Positions 20,644 through 32,100 of a DNA stretch of 64,000 nucleotides are shown here, piece by piece. The stretch is taken from contig NC_087068.1 in NCBI RefSeq assembly GCF_963678635.1, positions 27,592,318 through 27,656,317 of the forward strand, in the 5' to 3' direction. Made by a program: the position numbers and the translations under genes. The notes beneath the pieces were generated by a model. That model searched no databases. It was not told the origin of the DNA and was given only the letters and a program-made list of their open reading frames with translations. Source of the stretch: Symsagittifera roscoffensis. Lineage: Eukaryota > Xenacoelomorpha > Acoela > Convolutidae. Position 1 is the stretch's first letter. Every line of letters starts with the position of its first letter.

Positions 20644-22110
20644 GGAATTAGGATTACATAAGAACTCTTACGGACTGAAAGTCAAACAAGTCCAGTCAAA
20701 AATGAATAAAATTTTTGAGCATAAAGGCAAATCGCAACCAAGGTTGTAATAATAGTTATTGTCACCTTGAATGAAATTGAACAAAATAAGTCCTAGTTTA
20801 GTAATGTAATAATGGGCGGCAAACAATTGTACGACACTGATGGATGAAGCCTTTATGGCCATAATTTGGATTGCAAAAAATAGTATTGGAGTGGTTTCAT
20901 TTTCTTCTATTTTTTTTCGAAAATATAGTTTTTTGTTGTTTTTGTTGTTTTCTTCTTTTTTGACATTGAAAAAGGGTCGATGAACGCAAGCGAACAGAAA
21001 AGTAAGTGTCTTCTTTTTGAAAAATTTTCAATTTCAATTTTCACCGAAAAAATATATGCTCTTGTATTTTCGTTCGTCGGCTTAAGAGAAATTCTGGATT
21101 TAGGAATTCTACTTTTTTAGAAGATTCAAAGAAGGTTTCTGTTGCCAAAATTGTGTGGACTTTTAATCGAACTTCTTCACTTTCATACTTACAAGTTTAT
21201 TTGTTATTGCCAGATTTTGATTTTTATACTTATGAACCCTGATTGCGATCAAAGGTTAGAAAACAATTTATAAGAGAAGCAGCCTACGCAACATTAATAA
21301 AAGTATGTATTAACCCCATCATACAGAAAGTGTGATTTCTTTTCCGACCATTTCAAAAATGTGGAGAAACTTTGGTTTCGGGTGTGCTCTAGCTTTACTT
21401 TTTTTGTTTTCCTCGCAAAGTCAGGCACCACAAAAAATCAACGGAATGGGCCACATGATATACCAAATTGAACCAAGACTGAAAAAGTAACCAACAGAAA
21501 CCTCGAAAAATGTTAATGAACTCATGAGAAATTGGAACATGATGATAATGATGACTCATACAGCAATTTCGGAGAAACTCGGAAAAATAACGTGAAAGCT
21601 CTTCGAGTTTCATGAATCTTTTTTAAGATTGAGATTTTTTTCAGAAAACTAATTAGAGAAAAGTGGGCCAATGGACAATTTGGCATAATTTCTCAACGAT
21701 TTTACTGCAGCACAGAAACTTTTGAAGAACTAGGATAGTTTCTTTTTTTTTGGCGAATTTGGAAGTTTTATGTGGTCGGCTTACCCAATAATCGACAATA
21801 TTTTTTTTTCTCGAAAAACGGGACCACTCAAGAAAATATTATTGACATTTCTACACGGAAACTTATTTAATGCCACTTGGTTAACCAAAGGCACCATGAT
21901 ACCATGATTAAAATGGGGAGCGTTTATCGAAGGCTGATTCAATGAAAAATAGTACCTTCGAATATAGTACCCCATCACAATTGGTAAGTTGAGTGAGGAG
22001 GCATGATTATCAAACGATTTTACTGCTGCACAGAAACCTTTGAAGAAGTAGTATAGTTTCTTTTGTTTCTGAGAATTTGGAAGGGTAGGTTAAATGCAGT
22101 TAGATCGCTT
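20644..22110. other. non-coding stretch with an 85-bp direct repeat
   Basis: A block (ACGATTTTACTGC then CACAGAAAC, GAAGAA, TAGTTTCTTTT, GAATTTGGAAG) occurs at about 21698-21775 and again at 22012-22085. The DNA between is AT-rich with ORFs that lack support. Confidence 0.45.
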
Positions 22111-22118
22111 TAACATAC

Positions 22119-22275
22119 CTGGGGTCCATTCCGGTTCTCCCGATATCGTTAAGGAGTTTGAGGGCATCTCGATGCTGTTGTTTGTGTTTTTGGCAAAAAC
22201 GAAAAACCTGAACTCTTTCCTTGCAGCAGCTCCAATCAATGCATAAATTAGAAGCAGAGGAACTGAACATACCAT
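22119..22275 (-). CDS. putative first exon with signal peptide
   Basis: ATG at 22275 in good context (CAGTATGG) opens a 52-codon exon that ends at a strong donor, CAG|GTATGT (22118-22113), phase 1. The peptide starts MVCSVPLLLIYALIGAAA, a convincing signal peptide, then a basic/aromatic segment (RKEFRFFVFAKNTNNS) and a Thr/Pro end. It would be the N-terminus of a secreted or type I membrane protein. The next exon toward lower coordinates was not identified. A splice acceptor (GATTTCCAG) just before the ATG allows that it is an internal exon instead. Confidence 0.4.
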
Positions 22276-22289
22276 ACTGGAAATCGGAT

Positions 22290-23690
22290 CTTAAGGTTCG
22301 TTTTAATTCTGGGACCCTGATTAAACAATATCTTTTATCTTCTGACTCCCAAGATTGCCATTTTTGACTTTTTAAATCTTTTCCAATATTATTTCTTCAT
22401 TTATGCTTTTGCTGTTTACAGTTATAGCACAAAAAATCTTTTTCTTGTTTTCTCTGCCGCCAATAAAAATTTTGTTTGACTGCTAGAAATTTATTATGTT
22501 AATGATGAAAATAAAGATCTTGCTCGATATGAACTTGAAAACATTGTTTTGGAGACGGTATTTGACTAGTCAATCAAAACTCATTAGAGAAACATTCATG
22601 TTGTGAAAAATCCTCGTAGTCTTTTCCAAAGTCGCGAGCCTCAGATGGGGTTTTAAAGCACTAAAAAGAGCTTGCTTGAAGAGAGAATTCTATAAACGCA
22701 GCATTTAAGAAAACGACTTGCTGTATTTGAAAAATGTTTGGAACGCACTAATTGAGTATACTTTAGATAAGTTTAAGCAAAGGCTGATCTAGGATTTTCT
22801 TGAGGGGAACTTTTGCATCTACCAAATAGGTTTTCCTCGCTTTCTTAAAACTCTCTTGTCAAAGTATGTTAGGTCAGAAATGGAGTTTGTGAATTATAAT
22901 TTTTTATCGGACAATCCTTAATTTTTTTTAACCCACACTCAATCTGGTTGGTCACCAAAAACTTTCAAATACGGCTTGTTCTCTCAAGTGTTTTTAAATC
23001 CAAGTCAAGGTAAAAGTTATAGTCCTTCCCGAGGCATGTCAAATTGCGCCAGAAAGTCTCAATTTAGTCGCGCCGCGAGTCAAAATCTGAACTTAGTCGG
23101 TCCGTTTTTCGATTGACGGACAGAAAATACGGACATAAAGGTGAAAAAAAGAATTACGCATATTCATAGACAATAGCCTGAGAATAGTTTCGATCGGCTT
23201 ACAGTAGTTTGGAAAGTTTCAAATGGCAAATTTTACATTAAAAATCATGTATACGGTTTGTCTTTTGCTCGCGACAATCACCCCATTGTCTTGATTGCGT
23301 TAATCTTGACGGGTTTTTGAGTCGCGCTTGTCTTCTTTTTCTTAGTTGCGCCGGTCTGAGCTTATTGTCGAACGAGTTTTGGTCTCGCTGATTGCGCCAT
23401 TTCTATAGTTACGCTGTGTACACCAGTTTTGGATGTATTAAGAATCGTGCCAGTTTTTTCAGTTGTGCCGTCACGATAGTTATTGTAGTTCACTGTCGTT
23501 TTTTTCGTATAATGGACGTTTAGACGAATTTGGGTTGCAAGTCTTAAATTATGTCACGGACCTCGATTCGGGGAGATATCGGAAGATCTAATTGTGGATC
23601 TAAAAAAAATAGATATGTCGAAAATACACGTAAACCCTAGATCCGTCCATGGGATAATTTGATTTAACATGAAAATTTTAATCAAAAATT
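22290..23690. repeat. repeat-rich non-coding stretch
   Basis: Contains a lone hAT-MITE-like end at about 22782-22807 (GGCTGATCTAGGATTTTC). A run of degenerate blocks with TTGCGCCA/GTCGCGCC motifs spans about 23040-23520. No gene recognised. Confidence 0.4.
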
Positions 23691-23693
23691 TTG

Positions 23694-24050
23694 TCAGAAC
23701 GCAACATCCCAATAATCATGCGCTCTAATTTCACCCTGTACATGTTTCATTACATTTTTAAGATCATTATCTGTTAATTTTGTCAGCCCCAGAATTAAGA
23801 GCCCCAGAATTAAGCAATACCCGCCTTCTAGACGCATTTGCAAACTGATTTCCAAAATTTGTCCCATGGCCATAATGGAAAAAGTCAAAGCCACATATAA
23901 CTTTGAGGGTTTCATGCTCTTGCGTTCATTATAATTGCACAAGTAAAGTACTACGACACCTGGGACCAAAACGGACCAAATATCTATCACAATATGCATC
24001 GGAAGCTGACAAACCCTTTCTGATAAAATCAAAGCGGCCAATCTTGACAT
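23694..24050 (-). CDS. small three-helix membrane protein or terminal exon
   Basis: A 118-codon frame from ATG (24050) to TGA (23694). Three probable membrane helices: IVIDIWSVLVPGVVVLYL, LYVALTFSIMAMGQILEISL and YCLILGLLILGLTKL. A charged loop NERKSMKPSK lies between helices 1 and 2, and the C-terminal tail is DNDLKNVMKHVQGEIRAH. An ATTAAA signal lies ~15 bp after the stop. The start context is poor, so this may be the last exon of a gene whose upstream exons are at 24231-24423 and 28882-29014 on the same strand. No family recognised. Confidence 0.5.
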   Translation of the reverse strand: MSRLAALILSERVCQLPMHIVIDIWSVLVPGVVVLYLCNYNERKSMKPSKLYVALTFSIMAMGQILEISLQMRLEGGYCLILGLLILGLTKLTDNDLKNVMKHVQGEIRAHDYWDVAF

Positions 24051-24230
24051 AAATACTTCTTCAAATTTTGCATTTTATTTTTGCCACTCAAGTTTTTTCA
24101 GTAAACATCCATACTTTTATGATATTGATAATGTTTTTGAAAGAATTAATTTTATCATTGCTGGAATCGAAAATTGCAGCTAATAAAAAATAGCCAGCTT
24201 TCCCCTCTTTTTGTCAAAATTAAACTTGAC

Positions 24231-24423
24231 CGCCCTGGAGCATGCATGTGTAGTATTGTTATGAAAAACGGGTTTCTGTAGGTCGTATTAGAGTGCCGCA
24301 TCATAATGTACTCTTCAGATTCGTTTGTCTTCATCATCAGAGCCGGCAATGACCGGACTTCGTTCTCGAAATCCAGGTTGTAAATGGCAGATGACAAAGC
24401 AACCACTTCCGGAACTTCCAGAC
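24231..24423 (-). CDS. putative internal exon, extracellular-loop-like
   Basis: Begins after a good acceptor (TTATCTGCTTAG, exon from 24423, taking one base from the previous exon) and is open for ~64 codons to a weak donor (GCG|GTCAAG). Sequence: LEVPEVVALSSAIYNLDFEN, EVRSLPALMMKTNESEEYIM, MRHSNTTYRNPFFITILHM. Two N-glycosylation sites (NES, NTT) suit an extracellular loop. The start phase fits the donor phase of the exon at 28882-29014. Confidence 0.4.
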
Positions 24424-24659
24424 CTAAGCAGATAAATTGATTGATGGTTTTTCAAAGGATTAGGAAAAAACTTTCCGGAGTAAAAAAATGTCTAACACGG
24501 TGTCATGTGCAGATGCTTTTGGAACCAACTCTTTTATTAGATCAGATTAATTTACAATTTATCATTTTTTTTTCTGAAAATGGTGAAAAACACTATTTTT
24601 TAAATTCCAATACAGATTTTTTTCGAGAAACTTATCTCGAGAAAATCATCAGTCCTAGC

Positions 24660-27390
24660 TGACCCTCCCCCCATGTTTTCAAGTGATAATGTATTAGGTA
24701 CAAAAACTATTGCAGAATCTGTAAAGAGTAGAAAAGTGAAACATAGCCAACAGGTTGTTGGAAAAAAACCAATGAACGCCAGGAAACAGAAAAAACTGAA
24801 GGCTTGTTTTTTTGGACAACTTCGTTTCTTTGAATTTTAAAGGAAAAAAACATGCCAATAAAGCTCTTTGCGTTTCGAAATAAATTAATGTTTGACATTG
24901 TTTGATAAATTAACTCAATTCGAGAAAACTAGATCAATAGATGAAGTTTTTTCCGCCCGGAAATCTGTAACGCAAAATCCATTCACAAAATTAAAAGTCA
25001 ATTAAGCTTTTCGTTACTTTTCCGCTTTTGTATTTGGAATGCAAAACCTGTTTGCCTTTCAGCTATTGAGCTTGAATTTAACTTAAAAAAGCATAAATAG
25101 CCAGGTGCATTAAAAATAACCAAAATGCGATAATGCATATGGTTGCGCTTCTGTAGTTTCGATAGCATTTCAAGACTTTTCCTATAAAAATCATAATTTC
25201 AAAAAATCTCTACTGCTTTTTTTTACTCTCATTGACTCTAGATTTTTAAAATTACCCTAATTTGAGGAAACTTGAGCGATAGATGATTTTGAAAATCGGT
25301 AATTTTAAATTTAAAATACAACTCTAAAAATAGAAGTTGATCAGGTTTTTTGTGCACCAAAACGTCAAACGTCAAACGCGACCTGCCTCAAAATCTTCAT
25401 TACGCTCATTGATTTTTAAAAATAAGCATTATAAACCACACCTTCCATGATTTTGGCATAACAGTTCTGCATATTTGAAACATGCCAACAGACCATTTGA
25501 AAACGTCATTCAAGGCAGGGACGCAGGAAAAAAAAACTTAACCTCAAAATAAAAAAGTTGTGGCCTTAAAACTGTTTGAATTTTAAAGACAACCTAGTTT
25601 TGACAAAATTGTAAAACAATTTTAACATAATTGGAGTCAACCGGATCAATAGATAAAATTTTATTCCGCTGGGAATTCAGAAAAATAGAGCCCACACAGA
25701 GGCAAAGCGAGATTTCAATCTTTTGTAGTATAACGAAAGCAGAGCATTGCAAGCTACCATAGACAGTTTCATGGAAATAACCAAAAAAAAACCTTTTTTT
25801 TGGAAATACAAAAATTTCGTTCTCAGAAAAACAGTTGAGAAATACAAAACTAGCTTTAAATAAGCTTACAGTAGTTTACGAGCATTTACTAAGCCGACAA
25901 CACATGGTTACAGGCAAATTGACTCAAAAACAAAAACTACAGTGAAAATTAGCATCAAAAAATTTTGAGCAATTGAAAAAATTGAAATACAACTTTTGTA
26001 CTTCCAACAGACTTGATTTGCTCAAAACAAATCAATCAGCTTTTATTCTCAAACCAATGCAAAATAAATCCACGAAACCGACCGAACATCAGGTGAAATA
26101 GTTAAGGCTGAATAAAATTTCAAACCAAAAAAAAATGGAAAATATACAGTCAGGGATAGTAAATTTCAAAACTTACAGGAGTTAATTAGCGACACTTGAG
26201 ACTACAATGAAAACTAGACACAGCGCAAAAAAATTCTGACGAAAAAAGCCGAAAGAATCAAAGCGGATAAACTATAGTTAGACTATTCAATTCTTTCCCG
26301 AAAGTTTTCAGATACTTAAGTTATGGTCCGAGATAATCAAAATCCAGAATATACGGTGCAAAGACGCTCGCATGACATTCAAAACTAGATAGAAAGGGAC
26401 TTAAAACGCCAAGATCGATAAAAAAGCAACATCAATTTCACTTACAAATGCGTAATAAAAGTTGTTTATGGGAAAAGATTACAAGACACTTACTTTTTGT
26501 AATTATTGAAACTAGAAATCATTCACAGTTTTAGTCGGCTTTAATTTTTTGCTTTTTAATAGCGGAGTTTTCTTTCCTTTTATTAAAGGAAATAAAATGA
26601 ACATAATGAGAGTCTCAAAGTCAAACCGCGAAACCTCAAAATTTAAGGTTTATAAGTTTTAAGAGTTTTTCCATTATAATCGATTTTTCCTATAAAACCT
26701 CAGTTTGGGTAAAACGGCATCAAATTTTTGATCAGACTGCCCATTAAGATATTTGAAACAATCTTTGGATGTAACAATTGGCATGAACGCAATATTTCTG
26801 ACAAATTTGTTCCAATACACTCCAAAAATCAATTTTTATGACAAGTTTGTTCCCCATACGGGGCATTTTTTACAGACGAGAAACCCTACCCCACGTGTAT
26901 TATTATTTTTAAAAATCTCAATTTTCGGATTTGAAAGAAACAAATAGATGCCCTAAAAGCTCCAGAACAATTGATGATTGGCACTCGTTTTTTTTGATAA
27001 AATTAACCCAATTCGGGAAAACTTCAAAGGGTAATTTGTTTAGTAATGCTGGGGAGCCTGAAAATTGACTTCCATTTTCGAAACTAGAAATTGACCAGAT
27101 CACATTTTCCTTAGTTTTCTTTGTTCATTAGTGGAGTTTTTACTCTTTTTAAGAAAGAAAATTAGGTGAGCTTAAAAAGAAAACAAACGTAAAATTGCGA
27201 AAAAATAAGTTTGAGCCTGAACAATTTTTAAGACTTTTCCTGAAAAGAAACTAAAAACGAAAAAAACTTATTAATGACCTATATAAGAGTCTGAGTTACG
27301 TTCATTGATTCTCTATAACTTCAGATGGTAGATTAGATATTAAGTATTGTTAATTTTGTCAATAAACATGATTTAAAAAAACCGATCTTC
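24660..27390. repeat. degenerate ~350-bp repeat tract
   Basis: Related blocks recur: AATTAACTCAATTCGAGAAAAC then a CGCTGGGAATT-like block, near 24905, 25245, 25620 and 26995. The same family is seen at about 51220 and 51840. Strong divergence, no coding potential; ORFs here are AT-rich noise. Confidence 0.5.
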
Positions 27391-27419
27391 TGAAAGTTCT
27401 GCCATTGCACTGATTTTGG

Positions 27420-28470
27420 AAGATATTTATGTTCTGGTTGGTTTTTTATTCATTAAGGTTTTGACTTCTTAACTAACTGCCAAGTAAGCGTTTCTTTTAT
27501 TCAATTTGAAAAGTGTGTTGCCCGAAGCTCAAAATTAAGAATTTCTTGTGATTGTTCCTTGTAAAGTTATAGGGGTTTGAAGATTGCTAATTGGGCCAGT
27601 TTGGCATAAATATTTCGTGATTTAATGTGTTCCTACAATATGCTCAAACGGCGAATTAAGTCGCTGCAAAATGAATCGAGAAATGTAATTTGGTTTTATT
27701 AGAATACGAGATGGTAAATGCGTCCTTTTGATTTTCACATAGCGTTTGGGGGGATGAAATGCAAAAATTAATTTAAATAACCTTTTTTTGGCTATTTTAT
27801 CAGTTTTCGAACCAACAGTTTTTTGTTCCGACCATTGAAAAAGGAAGCTTTGTAATTGGGTGTGTTTTAGTTTTTTTTTGTTTTCCACGCAAAATTAGTT
27901 GCCTTAAATAATAATCGGACTGGGCTGAGTAATATATCATATTAAAACCCCTTACAGTCGTGATTCGAACCCCACAAAAAAAATTTCAAATTTTTTTCCT
28001 TTCATCATGAAAAACCGGTTTGAAATTTTTTTTGTCTTATTTCGAGCGAATAAAGCGAGCGAGCAGTCTTGTTTTACTATAATTGCTTAAAAGCTTACAA
28101 TAGCTTAATTTAAAACGTAAGAATTTAATTTTACTTGATTAACGTTAGTTAACCTTGAATATTTCAGCGCCTTTTTAGAGTCTATATTTACAAAAATTCA
28201 GAAAAACTGTAAAACTTGAATAAATTTAGAAAAATTTTTATAACTGTTTTTTTGTTTTACAAGTAGTTTTTCTACTAAAACTGTTTTTCAATTTGCTTGT
28301 TTTGCTATTACTATCAAATATGCTTAATCCCCAGTTTTTGTTCAGCTCTTTTTATTGCACTACGCCGAAAAAAAATGACAGAAAATTCAAAAAAATTTCG
28401 TTGTATTTCTTAAGACTATGGCCAGATCATTCTGTGCTTCTTGCACAGCAACCGGCTTTCCTGATTTTAA
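27420..28470. repeat. old dispersed repeats, second copies
   Basis: The left part resembles the repeat at 7500 and 31640 (TTATGTTCTGGTTGGTTTTTTATTC block). The right part (27935-28470) matches 1165-1870, including GAGCGAATAAAGCGAGCGAGCA and CTTGCACAGCAACCGG. No coding frame. Confidence 0.55.
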
Positions 28471-28881
28471 ATTGGCATTGGAGTGCAGTCTTTGCAGACG
28501 TCGAGTGTAGATTTTGCCATGATATACAGGCAAAATCGAATATAATTACAGGTTAAATTCGTTTCTGAAAATCTCAAGGGAGGTCTCAGTAAATGCTGTT
28601 AACCCTCTCTAAAGACTGTCGGTGTGGCTTTTAATTATTTCCCGGCCATCTAAGCTGAGTTTTTTTTTGATTTTTTGTAGAGCTGTACCCTTTTTCTTTA
28701 TCAGTTCAAGGCCATTTTTAGGCTGTACAACCTTCAAGTGATATTACAGCTGAAACTGAATTGTCTATGGTAGAGCTGAGGCTGGAGATTAAGTGAGACA
28801 TTGTACTCATTTACTATCATTGCCAAACAGGAGATCGAATACACGGATCTAATAAATTTCTTGTAACTGCACATCTCTTAC
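28471..28881. other. non-coding stretch, probably intron
   Basis: No repeat or exon recognised. It lies just downstream, in the minus-strand direction, of the donor at 28881-28876. Confidence 0.4.
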
Positions 28882-29014
28882 CTGTTGGTACTTCGACATA
28901 GGTAATCATAAGTTCCAAGCCCAGCATTCCTAGTGCGTAGAGCAACAGGGACCAGAATGACATCAACTCAAAATGCATGAGTAGTGCTGTAATAAAGCGC
29001 CGTTTCTGCTTCAT
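28882..29014 (-). CDS. putative first exon of a second small membrane protein
   Basis: ATG at 29014 (AAAATGAAG) opens 44 codons to a strong donor, CAACAG|GTAAGAG, phase 1. The peptide has a basic start (MKQKRRF) and a long hydrophobic segment (FELMSFWSLLLYALGMLGLE). It resembles the third exon of the neighbouring gene model (RRF...LYLDGMDVAIF), so the two may be tandem paralogues. A phase-matching next exon is at 24231-24423, which implies an intron of ~4.5 kb. Confidence 0.45.
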
Positions 29015-29157
29015 TTTCTTTAAGCAGCATACAACTCTTTAGTATATAGAAAAATCAAAAACCGTTTAACTGCTTAATTTCAAACTAAACAGAAAGACAA
29101 AAACTGGACTCATTCAATGAATTTATCTGTTACTCTAAATTCTAAAAAAACAGCCAA

Positions 29158-29163
29158 TTTATT
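29158..29163 (-). terminator. polyadenylation signal of the tetraspan gene model
   Basis: AATAAA on the minus strand, 19 bp after the TAA of exon 3. Confidence 0.55.
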
Positions 29164-29181
29164 CTAAGTTGGAAGAGGCAC

Positions 29182-32100
29182 TTAAATTTGAAGATATTGC
29201 GGGAGGGAGTTTTGTTTTTGAAGAAAAAGAAGCAGTCCTGTTATGAGGATGCATCCAGTTAAGTCAGTGATGAAGATTGCCACGTCCATTCCATCGAGAT
29301 AGAGACGCAGGGAGAACATACAGCCTCCAATTAGTAGTGGGGGAGTGAAGGCGATTGAGAAGCGCCTTTTCAAGGCTCCATTACGTCAAATTAAACAGAA
29401 AAAAAAATGTTTTTCTAAATTTTCGGTTCGATCCACGCCTAACCGCTATTTGAAAGGGACTATATTATAAGTATGTTCATAAAATGTGTCTACTGAAAGT
29501 TGGAATGCAGTTTGTTTGAAATAATAATTTAAAGGTTGATTCCTCTCTGTAACTCAATATTCGAAGCAAATGTCGTTATACTGTTACCCGTTGCCATTTA
29601 CCATTAATTATGCTAGCTAAGATCATTATTTTTGTGGGTTTGAAAAACTTCCGAGATGGCCTTTTCTGAGACGTTTCAAAGAGTGATGAGCAACACCCCC
29701 TCCCCCTAATCGGGTGGGGGTGAGGTAAAATTCTGTCGCTCAATTAGAAGGGGAGGGGCTGTAAAGCTCAACACCAATCTATCCCAAAAATCTAGTGGTT
29801 TCAACGAGCAAATCGAAAATATTATTTCAGCTGAAAGATGGACGGAAAAGAGCCGTGCCTGCACTTTGAGAAGTCACATCGCAGCACTTGAACGTAATTC
29901 ACCAATCGAATCCAAAGTGAAGTGGTTGATGCGAAAAAGGAAACTGCAAACAGCACCCAATAAACATACCTCATAACCTGCATAATGAACCCCGAGAGAA
30001 CGAATAGTAAGCCGAATATGATAAGAATACACGATGTTGAGATGATGCCTAGTTTGGCTACGTAGATTGTGATTGGACAATCTGATATCGCGGAGTGCTC
30101 GTGTCTCGGATATTTCACTCTTCCTTGTAAGAAGTAGCCCCTGAAAATACCCCTTTTGAGGACTAAGCTTTTATTCCATTCAGGTTTGACAAGATTTAAA
30201 GCTGACTATCCCAAAACAAAAAGATGGCACATAGTCAACGCATGCCGTTATTGTCTCGATGATTCTGATGAGGAAAATGAGCTGCAACAGTTTTTTTTCA
30301 TAAAAAGGGGCATTACTTGCTGCGATCAATCAGAAAAACTTCACATTCAAAAACATATTGATAGGTAGATAGTGAAACGGCAAATCAAAAACAACGAAAG
30401 GAGCTAATAAAAGTTAACAGATTACTCAAATTGGAAAAAAAAATTCTAAATTATTTAAAACAAACTTTAACTATGTTTTTCCTAATTTCGTGCATTTTCC
30501 CTAGTTATTCGTGAATTGACAATAAAAAACAATGCTAGCCCAAATTTGGTTTAAAATTTTTTTTAAAAAAACTGCAAGAGAGTGATTCATTGTATACTTT
30601 TCCAATCACTGCTAAAAAAGTCCGAGAACGGAAATACTCAGACCATGGGTATATATTGATACAACATTCGAATACACGAGACGTTTATTTGTGATGCCCG
30701 ATATTTCGCATAAACAGTTTTTCCCAAAGTTCTTTCCATACCATGGATTGGTTGGCGCAACAAGACATTGTTTTAACAAATATAATTGATTTCTATGAAG
30801 ATAGCCAACCTATAAGTGGAGAAGTGTCAAACAGCTCGGTAAGACGCAAAAACTAACTTTTTGAAACTAAGTCGAGTTTTAAAATGCTAGAAAACGTTTT
30901 CCTAAAAAAAAACAATTCTCCTAATGAAAAAAAATCAAAACCAAACGACTTAAAACTAAAAAAAAACAAACGATTTAATACTAAATAAAACAATCAGTAG
31001 AAAATTTACCAATGTCAATCAACAGAATCATGAATTCATCTAAATTAAAAAAAATTAACATAGGAAGGATTTTACTATCCAAATTAAACGCTCATCTAAA
31101 AGCTTTCTTAGAACTGATTTAAAGAGCACGCAAGAACATGCAAATATACTGAAAGATACGAACACAGCAGCAACTTCATTAAGTCTATAAGAAGACGAAA
31201 AAACTCAATTTAGCGCGAACTCTTGAATGTTCCGATTGCATTTAAGTGTAAGTTTAAATAATTTCTGAATTGGAAAATTTGAATAATTGAAAAAAATTCA
31301 TTGGCACTGCAAACAAGTTTTCATCTAAGTCTGCTTGGAATTATTTTGCAAAAAGGGTAGGTTGGGCAGCAGAACTCTAGAAACTCAGTCTCTGGAAAAG
31401 CGGTAGCGGCAAGGGCAAAACTCAGTGTCACTGTTTAGCTGAACCTATAAACTGTGCTATAAGGTTTTAAGCTAAAATGTCCCTGCTTCTGCTTGCGACG
31501 GCTTTCAACGAGCAGCAGCTTGTTATGATTTTGAAACTTTTTAGATTTTTATACATTTAAACTTTTTACATGTTTTACTGTTATACTGTTTACAAACTTT
31601 TTATTTAAAAAAATTGTTCCGACATTCGTAATGAAAAAAAATGAAATATTTGTGCTCGGGGTGGCTTTTTATTCGGTCGACTTTCGCCGATCAAAATAAT
31701 AGTTCTCAAAAAAATTTTATACCCCATAAAATATATCGACTTCCTGCGTTCAAATTTAAAAAGATACTTTACCTCCAATTTTTTTTGTAAAAATCTGGAA
31801 TTTGAAAATTGTTGGTCATTTTATGGATTAAATTACGCGCTCTTTAAAAATTTTATTCATAATGCTGAGAGTTTAACAGGAAATATTTATGCGTGGCGAA
31901 TTATCCCGCACAACAAAGTTGTTCCTAATTGAATTGAGGCTAGTTAATCGGTTGTAATAATTTCGTGCGACTCAAAACTTCATGACACTTTGATATTGTT
32001 CAAAATTTGTAGGTTTTCAATATTTACATTATTCAAAAACTATTAGATATGAACTAAGGGACAGTCGGAACAATCAGGGCTTTGCCATCATATACTAGCA

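Noticed and set aside
29822-30118. Exon 2 of the tetraspan model read through to the stop at 29822
   Set aside because: Open and hydrophobic, but the AG|GTATGT donor at 29969 matches a terminal exon with a poly(A) signal; kept only as an alternative.
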